From Antedon mediterranea (taxonomy: Eukaryota > Echinodermata > Crinoidea > Comatulida > Antedonidae): a DNA stretch of 64,000 nt. A model generated the notes under the pieces. The model made no database searches. It saw only the letters and a program-made list of their open reading frames with translations, and had not been told where the DNA came from. The DNA lies in NCBI RefSeq assembly GCF_964355755.1, contig NC_092672.1, forward strand, positions 10,166,501 to 10,230,500, read 5' to 3'. Positions 10,088 to 22,378 of the stretch are shown in pieces; position 1 is the first letter of the stretch, and every line of letters begins with the position of its first letter. A program made the translations under genes and the position numbers.

Positions 10088-13000
10088 GTAAGATTAGAAT
10101 ATTGCATTGATTGACTGATAACATTTTAATATTGAGCTTTCTATTTGCGACGAACGACAACCAAACTACCCGTACATCATGTTAGTTCATTGTGCGCATT
10201 CGGGAATAGTGGGACGTGTACCTTCGATTTTTTAACCATATTTAATGAGGGTGATTCACCCAGCAATTGCTAATCATTAGGGACCCTCAGAGGTTCCCAA
10301 GACAAACATATACACAAGATGCTCTACATAAACAAAGTCTTATTAATTAAGTCTTTGCGAGTGAAGTTGTAATTTTGTCCTTAGAAAAAATCCAGACATT
10401 GACAAAGCTTTAATGGTTTCTAGGCTCAGGCGACGACCGACGACACACCGGTCTTAGGTTGGTCTTCAATGATCGAAAATCGAAAATCCCCTAATACCTG
10501 AATATTTGATACTGATATTATTTTTGCACGCGGTTATTTACCGATTTCAAACGGTGTCTTTGTTTCTCTAAAAACAATAAGAACGGTAATACATTCTGCT
10601 TGCAAGCCCGTTGACCTAGTACTAGGACTTGTCTCGTTTCTTTGAGCATGCGTAAAAATAAACCTAATACACACTAAGTAAAATTATATGCGTTTAGAGT
10701 TGTAAGGTTTCTGTTACCTATACGTCATGAAAATTATAAATTCGTAAAATTTCCGATTGACATAATATACATTACCACATTAACCTAACCTACAGTGTAC
10801 ATAACTAATATCAATACATTAGAAAACATTAATATGAACTAGATTTGAACTAGACACCGTGATTACGCAAAAACGCAACGCATGCTGATTCTCAACAATA
10901 TAATAATATCAATGTACACCAATTCAGAGTTCTTTATTGCACGTTGTTTGAGCGGGAAAGTGTGCTATCTCAATAACATGAGGAATATAATAATATTATA
11001 GTGCTATCATTATGTCATAAAAAAACAGAAATAATTAAGTGTACACCATAAAGTTCATTCACATTTGTTCTGATTTCAGTCCTGATTTCGTTTCAAATTG
11101 TATCGCTGCTTACGTCACGTACAGTATAATGATTAGACGTGTTGATATCCAATTGGTCAGAAGTTATTTCAGACTAAAGACCATTGGAACCAAACGGATA
11201 TCCCTCGACAGACGTGCGAGTGCCTTCAAATGGACATAAGCCTATTCTAAACATTGATTTATTACCAGGACAGATGAATCCTAACTGTTCACAAATCACA
11301 AATCCATAACAAATGATCTTTAATTTATGAAGTAATTAATCATTCAGATTAAATCAATAGGGAGTAAAAACTATCAAGATATAATTGGTTCGTATTATCT
11401 ATATACAGTTAATAGTGTTTATATGCCCTATGAGGATCAATGAGCAAAGTTAGGGCTAGAATTTTTTTTTATATTTTTGGATTGAAAACTGACTTGTGGT
11501 GAGATGATATTTAGTAGACATTAAACATTTTTTATAGCACACACGTGGCATGAAAATGCAAACAAAGCTATACATTCTGTCTGTAAATATTTACAATACA
11601 CTCGTGATGGATTTAGTGCATACATAGTCAGGTAGTTTTGTTTTGTTTTTGGTCAGAAAATAAGCAGAATATATTATGTAAATTGAGAAGAATTCATCCA
11701 TATTTGTTTCTTTTAGATAATTGGATTATACTGTAGGTAGGTTTGATTGTCAATGTCCATAATGCCCTTGTCATCAGCAAAATAAATGGATTTATAATTT
11801 CTTTACATTTCAAATTCTATTTCTTTCGAAGCCTTCGGCATCAAGCGTCATTTCTACAGTTTCAGTAAAATGCCGCCTACACGAAACGAATATTGAATTT
11901 AAGGCTGACATGTGACATCCAGAAGTTGTGTTTTGTATATATTTGAATATGCGCATAACAAAAGTTTAAGCTATTTATGTTTTATCTTTCTTACTTTTAA
12001 AACCCGAGATACTATTTTTAATCTATCCGGTTTGTATGGTGGCCAAATAACTAAACCGACAAAATGGTATTTTTCATTCAATTCCGAAAAGTAATTGGCC
12101 TAAATGTTCTGTAACTCAATATTAAACCAGCCATCCACCAGTAAATACACTTTACTGTTTCAGTCTACACTGGATACTATCTGTGTCCTCCGATGAGTTG
12201 CATACTATAATGTGGGTCGGAATCTCTTTGTTGGGATTATAATACCTGAATAAAAGTCGGCCGTTTCATCAGAGCATCCCTCTTTCTCAACCGTGACATA
12301 GCTTTAGCACTAAGTTTTGACAGAAAAGTTATTTTATTCCAATCACCAAACCACTCACCGGCAGTATGCGATGCTAATGCCTGCTAACTATAAAGAAATA
12401 TTAATGTAACTGGTCAAATAACTAGGCCTAATATGCTATAAAATATATACTTTTTTTTCTATATTAAAAAATTGTTTTCTAAATTAAAATTTGGTAAGGT
12501 AATTTCCTTTTTTCCATTTTAATGTACGCAATATAAATAGACTGTAAATTCTAATAATCGCTTTAACTTATAGCATGTCCTTTCTATTCCCATTTGCAAG
12601 CTTAGTATATTTTCTGCCGTGACGCAATTTCTAAGTAATTTATGATCATCGCTGTTTTCTAACAACCAATGTTGAATTGAATCTAAGTAGTATCTTGACA
12701 ACATAGCCCATGGCCCGTTACGATCATGAACATGAAGCACGCGTCCTGCCCACGACCTTTGCACATTAAGTAATTGAGCAAGGAAAAATGCCGAGTAGCT
12801 TACAATACATCATTTACATTATCTATATACTTTTTTTTTTAATACTGTACTAGAATAGTAATTATGGATGCTATATATATTTTAAAGATGTATTGTCCCC
12901 CTGTAAAAAATAATTCTTAATAAAATGTTAAATATTCCATTTTAATGTAACATAATAGTTATCCACTTTGACCAAAATTGGATAAAAAATATATTTACCT

Positions 13001-16000
13001 GAAAAAAACATTTAAAGCAAAATTGGCTGCCAGCTAGTGGGTTTTTGGTTGATTTTAACGATTTATTTTGTCAATTTATAGGTTAAAACATTATTTTTTT
13101 AATTATTGTTTCTATGGAAGTGAATACCTTTATTAAAACTACAAAAAAACATATTCAAAGTCTGATTTAATTAATCTTTTTTATGTTTTGGGGGGACAAT
13201 ACATCTTTAAAGACTGTATGTAATGTTAATGATGTTTTTAATACCGTTATATGCACTATTGAACTTGTAATTAAAAAGTAACGTTTATTAGAAACGAAAT
13301 ATATACGAATGTAATGAGATGAACTAACATATGGCCACTAAACCTGTACACCCACTTACTTGTCGTAATAACTAACATTTCCAGTAATAAAAATGCTACT
13401 AGCTAACGGAGGAAGTCATTGTTGAAACATCTGTACAGCTAATTTACTGCACATCTGAATGTGCTGGAAACTAACAAGTTCATGTTACACATTATTCATT
13501 TGTTCCATCAATATGTTTATATAAGGTATGGAAATTGATTTTCATAATTTTAACAAAGACATTCCAACAAAAATTGAAAATAGTAGACGACTGTTCTGTT
13601 CTTGGGCAAGTGTTATAATGTTTACGGTATCATGGGCACATCTATGCACAGTGTTAATTAACCATTAAAAATCATACAGTTTCAACATTTTAAACTACTC
13701 TCAACATTCCTACTGTATACAGATGCATGTGTTTTGAATGAGAAAGAAATTCACGGAAAGAGAAATGATCAATGCAAAAAAGAAATCAAAAGTAGGCCAA
13801 CAAAATAAAAATATATAATATCATAATAGACAAGATGGAGTACTTTATTTAAGTAGAATGGAAAGGACAGTTTACCGATGGTTAAAATTGAATAGAAAGA
13901 ACGAAGGCTATGTCAACATTCGAAAAGAAGTAACCGGAGAAACTAATTTCTACTGATCCAGTGTCCAAGAGGCAGAAAAGCATTCAGGTTCCTGTTTATG
14001 CCTATATAGCATAAAATTAAAATCGTATTCTGATGTGCAATGTTAGATAAAAGTCCAGAATGTGTGAAACAATTGCCTTTATACTTTGAGGTAATAACCA
14101 ATGTTGGCGCCAGGGAATCTGATGGTACAGTATAGCTGTCAACGTGTTTTATTTTGCGCCTTATTTTCCGCATTTGACAGTAACTGTATCCTTGACGCCT
14201 ATTGTATCATCGCCAAATTTTTTGATATTGAAAGAAATTTTCTTTTCAGAATTCCATTTTAAAAATCATTTTTTGTATCGAGCATTCTTAAGTGTTGATA
14301 TAAGGTTTGCGGTACACCACGTAGTTCTGAAAAGAACTGTTGAGTTTCTCAACGTTTCGATCAATATGCTTTGATCGTCCTCAGGAGTGAGAATTTCTAA
14401 CTACTATCTATTCTTATTTATATGCCATTAATGTCGTATGAGAGAAACACTAGTGTTGACACTTTACAGAACGATTATTTGTATATATTTTATCAGGCAA
14501 TTAAAACCATTGTATACACAGGTTGACCCATTACATTGATGAAAACATCTCTATAACAAGTTGACTTATGTGTTTTCCAAGCTTAAAAATTGTCCCAAAA
14601 AAATACGATACGTTTCTTAACTTCTGGTATACCAGTTATTTTATTCCTATATAAGCCAAATTTAATCATAATATTTAAATATCGGAAGAACAAACGCCAA
14701 TTCCAAGCAGCGGATTAATTATGAAGAGAGTCGTTATGGTAATTGGTCACGCAAACTAAAAAGAGTCGGGTATTTAATTTGCTGGTATTTATATTTAGGT
14801 CAATATTTAAGTTCTTCTATATTGGTTAGGAAACACAATGAAGATGGTATTAAGATATCACCATTATTTATGCATACAATATGTGATGAAAGATGAAGAC
14901 CCTATTGTAGAAAGAAAATTGCTTAATTTTCTCCATGTTGTCATTGGCCTAATATCTCAGGCTTAATTGTGTACATTTCATTCTACTTCTTCATGGTGTC
15001 ATGCCTAGTTGCAGATGTTGATGTCCTTTGTCCATGAAATTGTTATCGGTGACCTGAGTATTATTGATATGTCAAACGTTGACGACCATGGCATCTTCTT
15101 CCTTCTTCTTTTCGGCATAGTGGCAGCGTTGTATTTCTCCTTTCCTTATTGTGTCCGAGATATTTCATTTGTCGTCGTCATAAATAGTCGTATAATAATT
15201 TGCCTGAATGACACACTGAAATAATATTATTCCAAATATAACAAACAATGCTCATCATTCATAGCTTAAGGCCCATTCACACTAGGACGATAACGATCGA
15301 CGATAAATATATAAGCATGCATTTTTTAAACATAAAACAAAAGAAATTAGAAAGGGTTTCGTTCTAGGACTATAGGATAATCATTTATGCTGTCTTTGAT
15401 AAAAATAATATTTTTTAAATTCCAATCAAATGACGTCATGATACATAAAAACAATAACATCGTTGTATTGTCACGATATTATTGCTCTTACTAATCATGA
15501 CGTCATTTGATTGGAAAATATAATTTTCATCAAAGGAAGCATAGATGGTTATTCTATAGTTCTAGAATGAAAAGGTTTTATATTTCTTTTATTTTATGTA
15601 TGAAAAATGCAAATTATTGTCTATTATCGTCGATCGTTATCGTCCTAGGTGTTCACCTCTTTTTTTACAAAGACTGTACCATACTGTTATACACTTGTTA
15701 CAAACGAAACATACGTAATGGTGAAGCACCGTTTACATTATTATTCTTTAGGGGGTTTTCACACACATTATGTTTAATATTAATGCCTATTTAAAGAGTT
15801 AAAAAAATATAAAAAATGTATGCATTGTCTCACTAATGTGTAGCCAAATGAAACAACTATGCCAATTTGAAACTGATAATCATGATGTATTGGAAAGATG
15901 ATTATGGTTTTTGATGAAGATGACTGTTTGGTTTAATTATGCCTATAATGATAACGATTACAATGATAATAGATATAATGGAACAAAGATTTCAAACAAA

Positions 16001-19000
16001 ATAATGGAAGGACTTGTGTAAGCAATGGAATAACTGGGAGTTTTCGACGAAACACGTAAACCTAAACGTCAACGTTATTTTCTAACACGCGCGTTTAAAC
16101 TCGGTCCAAATTTATCTGCGCAGGTGTGGTTAGTATTACAAAACTCTTACTTGGTCTAGAATTTTATTTTTTCTAGCGTTTGACCAAAATGTTAACTGAA
16201 AATGTGTTCAGAATTCTAGGCCTACATGATGAATTGTCATTTTAAACGAATTGTTCTACTCGGTTGATGCAAGTAGGTCTGCATTGTAATTCTATGGAGC
16301 ACGTAAATCGACCATGAATGCTTCTTATTATATTCAGACAATAAGGGGCACTTCTTCTTTGTGGTATTCTCGGTCAATAGGGGGCGCTCTATATTTGCTG
16401 TTTACAGATCATAGTATATGGCTCTGGCTGTTTCATGCTTCTTGGTATTTCCTCCATGTGTGTACTAAGTCAATAAAGGGCTCTGCTACTTGGTATTCTC
16501 AGTCAATAGGGGCGCTCAATATTTTCTCTTTATTCACGTACCTGTCATGATGATTATTAGTATTATAGTCTGCCAATAAGGGATATTCTCGGTCAATAGG
16601 GGCGCTCTCCATTCGCTGTATCATGAAAATATGCACGTTGTATATGTATTTTTTTTTCTATTTTCAGTATCCTTTTTTTTTATTTTCAATTTCGTATTTA
16701 AAAAAAAAATAGAAATACAATCAATCGTTATAAATTAATTGCGAATTCTATACAAAATTATTATTTTTGTATAGTGTAGGCCTACTGGTTTGTTGTCAAT
16801 AACAGGTTTTATCTAGGCCTATTAGCGGTTTAAAACAGATATAAGTGGCCTAATGATGTTAAAGTGATATTTTGAAGGTTTAAGATTGGTATTAATTGGT
16901 AGCATGTAATGATAATGTTGTTCGATTTATATAGCGCTTATACAATCAAAAGATTGTCCCAAAAGCGCTGAGAGAAAAACAGAAAGAAATTACAAAGAAA
17001 AAAATGGGTTTTGAGGAGTGTTTTGAAAACAATGATAGAGGATGCATTTTTAATAGGATACCGCTTTTTCTACAAATATACAATGTTCGGTTTGATTGAA
17101 GTATACAGGTGGCAAAATATTTGAGTAAACTATAATTCAAATAATAATATTACGGACAATTCTAGCCACTTTAACAGTATATATACTTATACAATGCCCA
17201 TAGCGTGTGTAAGGCAAATCCTAAAAGATGTTTGTTGATAATATTATTTTCTTAGTTGAATTACTAATATCATTTAGAATGAAGCGTTTACGATTATTAG
17301 TCGCTTAAATTGGTTTATAAAGCTGGCTAAATCAATATTAATAATTCAATTTCACTTCTCGTAAACAGTTCTCGATAATTACTCTTATCCCTTAATATTT
17401 TTCTATTAATTATAAATGATAATATTAATTCCAATTACGTAGGTTAATCGTATTTTCACAGATTACAGAGGTAACATATCGACCGGAGGAGTTGCTCTGT
17501 TCTGCGCTTTGGTTGTGATGTGGTTAGCTGTCGTTGTTTTCTTCTTCCTGACCTGGCACCAGAAAATGAATTCAGTCTCTTCTTTTGCCATACATACAGG
17601 CGACCGTGGTGCGCTCAAAACACTCTCATATTCCAGATATTCCCGCTGAGTAGTCATGGTACATACTAGTGCTTTTTCAGTCGCACAAATTTCACCCTTT
17701 TTTAAAATCAATTACAAATTTAATAACACATCATTCTGCTACCTATTTCTGACTATTTCTGTATACATTATAATGCTATATACTTCCTTTGTTCCATATC
17801 CTACACCGTTCGTATAATTATTCATGCCTGTTTTATTTGTGTTTTGCTTATTATCTAACATTTCTGGTGCCAGTGACGTGTTTGTTTTTTTTTCACGAAT
17901 GTTTTCAATTTCATTAACAATCAAACTATATTTATATCGTTGTTGTGTAGTCCACCGGATTCTATATTTTAACTTAAACTGCCTTCTCTCTTCTAATAGT
18001 TTACCGTACCTACTAATATATTATACTGTAAAAATGTCGTTGAAATATCGCAACTGCACGTTTATTTGTTCTAACCGTTGGTGGCGTATTATGTCACTAT
18101 TTTTTGCTCAATATTTGCGCAATTGTTTCCACATTTATTAGTATTAATGAGTTACTACTAATTTTATATAAGTATAAAATTAATGTATAAAATGTGTATT
18201 TTTTTACTGTCACGTGTCAGGCCAACCTAATCTTAAACTTTGATTTGATCGATTTTAATTTGCAATTTTATTGTTTAGGTCTACAATCCATTGATAAGCC
18301 TCACTTGGACTTAAATATAAATTGAAAACATTTTTTTAGAAAATTATGTGATGTTAATGAAACCTAACGCTTTATCGCGAACTTCACATTTACTTATGGA
18401 CTATGACGAATTCATATTCGATGATTGGACCGTGACCGGTGAAAATGATCAAACTAATATAAATTGTGGAATCATGTGATTTTTTTAAAACTGCCATTGT
18501 GCCTGCGCAATAAGAAAGTTTGTTATTGTTTTCTATTGATACCGATTGGTCATGTATTTTTTAGCAACTGTTTCCACGACAACCGAATGCATTTAGCACA
18601 ATATAACAAAATTACCCATGATGCACATTTATATTGTTAATTCTTAATGTTTGGCAATAATTTTTTTCATCAATTTTATGTACGCACCAAATTGCTTTTT
18701 TTGTACTAATAATGCAAACAATAACAATATTCATAAAATCGATTAGATTTTTATGCATCATATTTTTATTACTCCAACAGTACAACTAGGCCCACAATTT
18801 CAAGTACAATATTTTTCTAGAATCATTGTACAGTTGATTTTTGTATTTTCATCGTGTGTTAAGTACTATGATATTTCAAATACATGACAACGGATTGTCA
18901 ATTAGAATAATTATAAATACAATGTCTTAATATGTTCCAGTTATAGTATGCAATTAACAGATGTGTATTGTCCCCCAAAAACATGAACAACGAAAGATTA

Positions 19001-22000
19001 ATTAAAATCAGATTTTGAATATATTATTGGTAGTTATATATTTTATAGTTATTAAGTTAATCACTTTTGTAAAAAAAACACTTCACTTAATGACAAAATA
19101 GGCCTAAGTGGTTAAATGCAACCAAAAACCCATTGACTGGCAGCCAATCTGACTATATTTTGCTTTAAATTCAGATAAATAATTTAATAATTAATTTTTT
19201 TTTTTCAATCCAATTTTCGGTTAAAATGGATAACTTTTATGTGAAATGAAAATGGCATATTCAACAAAAACATATTTTAAGGATAACTTTTTAATTAATA
19301 CATCTTTAACAGTAATTTAAGATCTTTGAGGTGAATAGTTTCAAACAGAACATATATACATAATTTACTTCATTGGCGCACATACATTTTTTTTAGCGTC
19401 AATGGCAGATGTGGGTCATATAGGCAAACGTTTCAAATATCTTCAACATAACATAACAAGACATATTTTCAACTAAAACGACCACCTTTCAACACCCCAT
19501 TTGTTAAATTGTGTTATCCTTTTATTGAAATCACTGTAAGTATATTACAAACACATTACAGTACTATTCTGTAAGAGACCATTGTACGTACACACAACTC
19601 CAATGTAGGCTAATATTTCATCCCTATAATAACATCGCATGTACACTCTTTGGCGTACGAACGATTGACTGCAACAATACAAACACTGTTATACTTTAAA
19701 ACACATAGCATGCCTTTCTAGTTGTGTACAATTATTAGTTGTATATTGTTATATATATATTTTTTAAACTTTGAAATGACATACATTTTTCTCTAAAATA
19801 ATTTCTAAAACATTAAGATTATTAATATTATTTTAATATTAATAATAGAGAACTATTTGCTATCTATATTACCATATATTATTTCATATTTCTATCATCG
19901 TTGTTTTAAATAAATATTTCACTAATTACACCATACTTATTATTATTTATAAGGTATATCAACACTGTTAACTTAACTTAATATTTATTTCGATGAAAGC
20001 TTTCAGTGGAAATCAGTGAAAATATGAATTATAATTACTTATTCCAAATGAAAATATGGTATTAAAGGAATTTTACCTCTGATAAATTAATTTAGTTTCT
20101 AGAGAAAAGGAAAAATGGTCTATCGAAATTGTTTTTGTTCTTCAGTATGCCACGCACTATGGAATTGTCAATACGATAAACAGATTGTAGTGAACTATAG
20201 ACACACTTATAGAGACACTAATGAGAATTGAACAATCATAATAGATGATTTAATGCCGTACTGTTTCCAATATCAAATATGTTCAAAACAACTCGTTTAA
20301 TAATAATGATGGCTGCTATATCTATATTCTAACATTATATAACTATCCATATAGGATAATGTTATTGAACTTTTTGTTTAGAGATTTATAGATATAGTCC
20401 AATATAAATGTATTGGTCAGACATTGGTCTATTTCTGGAGTATTTGTTAAGAATTATAAGCTTTGGCAGTCTGTTATGACGCTATTTGTTTAAACGCTAT
20501 GTTGATAAGATTAGTTTTGAAAAATAATGGTAGTCTATACACTACAACAATGTTGGTAGTAAATGCCTTAACACAAAGTTCTACATATTTTAATTCCAAC
20601 AAAAATACAAAAGAAACACAGTAAGATAAGTTAAGGAATTTATATGCGCAATATAATCTACATGTTAAGTTTAAATCTTAAATTTAAACAGACGAGCGGT
20701 AACGGTAATACAAAATTGTAATTAATATTATTTCTTATGACCATTTACACATAGGATAGATACTGTATTCTATGTGGGACAACCTACGCGTTTTTCCGCT
20801 TACCGTTACCGCTCCTTTGTGTAAATTGGTCTTTATTTGCTTATGACGGGTGTGATAATTCACCCGGCAATTTCCTGTTCATTGGGTATCACTCATACAT
20901 TTACGTTATACATACAAAACTAGTGGCAGGGATAATATGTATTAAAAGTACTTAATACACCTAGACTCGTATCTATATGACTGTCAATAGTCAGTTAAGA
21001 ATTTCCTAGAGACATCTGTCAAATCGTGTGGATAATTTGTCTTAAGATTTTTTTAGAACAAAAATACAGCGTGCACTAGTTCAAAGGAATACGTATAATA
21101 TTCATTTTCAACAAACACCTACGTCAATCATCTTTTTTCGATTTTCAAAACATTTTTTTTTTATTGTTTTGTGTATTCTGAGAACAATGAAGTCTAGTAT
21201 TCGTTATTGCATTCGTAATCGTAGAACACAGTACTTAATGTTGTCAACGTCATGTTGAGTAATGATACGTACTGTGGCTTATAATGATATGTGAGTGAAT
21301 TGCAACAATCATTCAAACTGCTATTGTGTGTTTTTTTTTTTTCGGAACGCTCTCGTCGGGTAATCTTAAAACAAAATCAAAATGGTCGGTTGCTTTGTAG
21401 CTTTGTTTTAAAATACTATTTAATTCTAAACGTTACATTAACCTACTTATACTCGTACGTTAGACGTTTTTATAACTTGAATAACAATAATAGCAAAATA
21501 GTAAGCAACAAAAACAGAATAATAGCATTGTTTTTAATCTTTATTTAATATTTAAGTATATTTGTGATTTTTGTTTTTACCAATATTATCGAGAATATAT
21601 TGATTTTGTATTTTTTGCTTAGAGACAATTATATTTCGTAATTTAACAAATAAAATAATTTAGTAATAATAAGTATATCTTTGTTTTTATATTGTAGGTG
21701 TAAAATCGACTATTACTGCAGAAGAAGTCATTATTTTGATCACCGTTTTTTTACTATGGATTCTTGTGATTGGTCTCTTTTTCCGACAATGGGGTGTCAT
21801 CCGGGATCTTCAACCTCGCTCATCCGGTAGCAAATATCGGCGCACAACCACCGATATCAGTAGAGATGGCAGCAGACGCAGCGCAAAAAGTCCACGAGAC
21901 AGTATACGTGACCGGGACAGTATACGTGACCGTGACAGTATCATTCGGCACGACAGCGTAAGAGATAGGGAACCATTTTTAGACAGACTTAGCATAAGAG

Positions 22001-22161
22001 AAAAGTTGAATATGATCGCCTTGGCACGGAGTGAACCAGACCAGAGTAAAGACGTGGATCATAATAAACCGGTACACGATGATTTCTGTGTAGATATACA
22101 TTATGAAGATAACGAACATTTAAAATTTGAGGAGGCTGTGGAAGCCGATAGTAAGGTTTGA
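9731..22161 (+). CDS. Single-pass membrane protein with one FN3 domain and two alternative last exons
   Basis: Gene-level entry covering the securely linked exons: 9731-10087 (FN3 domain), then either 17462-17649 (exon A) or 21698-22161 (exon B). The FN3 exon ends one base into a codon, and both last exons begin with two bases that complete it: GAT (Asp) with A, GGT (Gly) with B. Each last exon supplies a transmembrane helix, a cytoplasmic tail and a stop. The predicted topology is FN3 outside and tail inside, as in type I receptors and adhesion proteins. The 5' end is unresolved: exons at 770-825 and 2568-2716 are compatible candidates. FN3 domains usually bind protein ligands or act as spacers, so no ligand or pathway can be named. 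Both TM exons could not be used in series, because A ends in a stop. Confidence 0.72.
12519..12806 (-). pseudogene. Unassigned open segment, possible exon or transposon remnant
   Basis: About 95 codons stay open on the minus strand without an ATG at the start. The sequence looks protein-like, not like translated AT-rich noise. It includes AGRVLHVHDRNGPWAMLSRY, then WLLENSDDHKLLRNC and a C-terminal helix-like stretch. It could be a decayed transposable-element ORF or an exon of an unknown nested gene. A possible acceptor (TTGTAAG) lies near its start, but I see no convincing donor. I cannot name a family. Confidence 0.22.
12882..13211. mobile_element. MITE, TTAAAGATGTATTGTCCCC family (copy 2, best preserved)
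   Basis: Terminal inverted repeats TTAAAGATGTATTGTCCCC (12882-12900) and GGGGACAATACATCTTTAA (right end) bound a ~330-bp AT-rich body with no ORF. The body includes TTGGCTGCCAGCTAGTGGG. The element at 18956-19310 carries the same body in the opposite orientation. This is a non-autonomous DNA transposon of unknown superfamily. Confidence 0.82.
14323..14377 (-). other. Three tandem perfect hairpins, hammerhead-like motif
   Basis: Read on the minus strand: CTGAGGA, then a 7-bp-stem hairpin (14377-14358), then AAAC, then a hairpin GTTGAG/CTCAAC (14353-14339), then a hairpin AGTTCT/AGAACT (14338-14323). CTGANGA...stem...GAAAC is the core order of a hammerhead ribozyme, which Penelope-like retroelements carry in their terminal repeats. 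Here the first stem is preceded by an extra C, and no stem I pairing is visible, so an active ribozyme is doubtful. The structured array itself is clear. Confidence 0.4.
15269..15660. mobile_element. Long palindromic MITE
   Basis: The ends AGGACGATAACGATCGACGA (15292ff) and TCGTCGATCGTTATCGTCCT are inverted copies. Pairing continues inward through diverged blocks: CCAATCAAATGACGTCATGA near 15430 pairs with TCATGACGTCATTTGATTGG near 15500. The whole ~390 bp could fold into one long hairpin. It contains no coding sequence. The ORF across its right half is a by-product. Confidence 0.82.
16340..16620. repeat. Three imperfect direct repeats with TATTCTCGGTCAATAGGGG
   Basis: The block TATTCTCGGTCAATAGGGG followed by GCGCTC occurs near 16362, 16490 (one mismatch) and 16578. 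The spacing is irregular and the linkers are diverged. This is a local low-copy tandem repeat. I see no coding role. Confidence 0.7.
16912..16975. repeat. Dispersed repeat with TTTATATAGCGC core (copy 2)
   Basis: Counterpart of 7222-7285, sharing GATTTATATAGCGC and a distal AAGCGCTGA. Confidence 0.55.
17462..17649 (+). CDS. Alternative last exon A: transmembrane helix plus short cytoplasmic tail
   Basis: After an acceptor TATTTTCACAG the exon reads two bases, 61 codons and a TGA stop. A short extracellular linker (YRGNISTGG, with an NIS glycosylation sequon) precedes a ~22-residue hydrophobic helix ending FFFLTW. A 29-aa tail follows (HQKMNSVSSF..., ending SYSRYSR), rich in Ser, Tyr and Arg. 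The first two bases complete the codon left open by the FN3 exon. The opposite strand is also open, but only as a shadow. I see no AATAAA within 300 bp after the stop, so the poly(A) site is unknown. Base composition is less AT-rich than the flanks, as expected for coding DNA. Confidence 0.72.
18956..19310. mobile_element. MITE, TTAAAGATGTATTGTCCCC family (copy 3, inverted)
   Basis: Left end GATGTGTATTGTCCCCC, right end TTAATACATCTTTAA. The body matches 12882-13211 in reverse orientation: AGATTAATTAAAATCAGA lies next to the left end here and next to the right end there, and AACCCATTGACTGGCAGCCA matches the other copy's centre. It lies in the intron between last exons A and B. Confidence 0.78.
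20678..20833. mobile_element. MITE, GACGAGCGGTAACGG family (copy 1)
   Basis: The terminal inverted repeats ACAGACGAGCGGTAACGGTAA and TTACCGTTACCGCTCC..TTTGT bound ~155 bp without coding sequence. A shorter relative lies at 50578-50678. The element lies ~0.9 kb upstream of exon B. Confidence 0.72.
21698..22161 (+). CDS. Alternative last exon B: transmembrane helix plus long charged cytoplasmic tail
   Basis: Begins after the acceptor TATATTGTAG with two bases that complete the FN3 codon, then 153 codons and a TGA. Residues ~11-29 (VIILITVFLLWILVIGLFF) form the membrane helix, followed by RQWGVIRD as the inner anchor. The tail of ~120 aa is very polar. Basic and Ser-rich sequence (YRRTTTD, SRRSAKS) is followed by a short repeat of DSIRDR units, encoded by an 18-bp duplication near 21900-21935. 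The end is acidic (DIHYEDNEHLKFEEAVEAD). Serines after arginines suggest kinase sites. A canonical AATAAA follows 211 bp after the stop. This tail is four times longer than tail A and shares nothing with it, so the isoforms should signal differently. Confidence 0.75.
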
Positions 22162-22372
22162 TCAGTTTATTTAGCGCTTGAAAGTTTGAAATCATTGTGT
22201 TTTTTCACAATACACATCTTGAGGTATATCGAATCAAGCCAATGGCAGTTAAGAATTTACAACCATCTTGATACAGAAAGTTGATGCCGATTGCGTATTC
22301 GGATTTGAATACTCGCTGCAAAGTGTTTGGTTTGGAAAACTAAGTTGAAAATGTATAAGAATTTATGAAAGA

Positions 22373-22378
22373 AATAAA
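22373..22378 (+). terminator. Poly(A) signal for last exon B
   Basis: AATAAA, 211 bp after the exon B stop codon, a normal 3' UTR length. GT-rich sequence follows within 40-80 bp. Confidence 0.6.

Noticed and set aside
17463-17711. 82-codon minus-strand ORF
   Set aside because: It is the antisense shadow of last exon A, which has a TM helix, a good acceptor and a matching phase.
21989-22195. Minus-strand ORF across tail B
   Set aside because: Antisense shadow of exon B.
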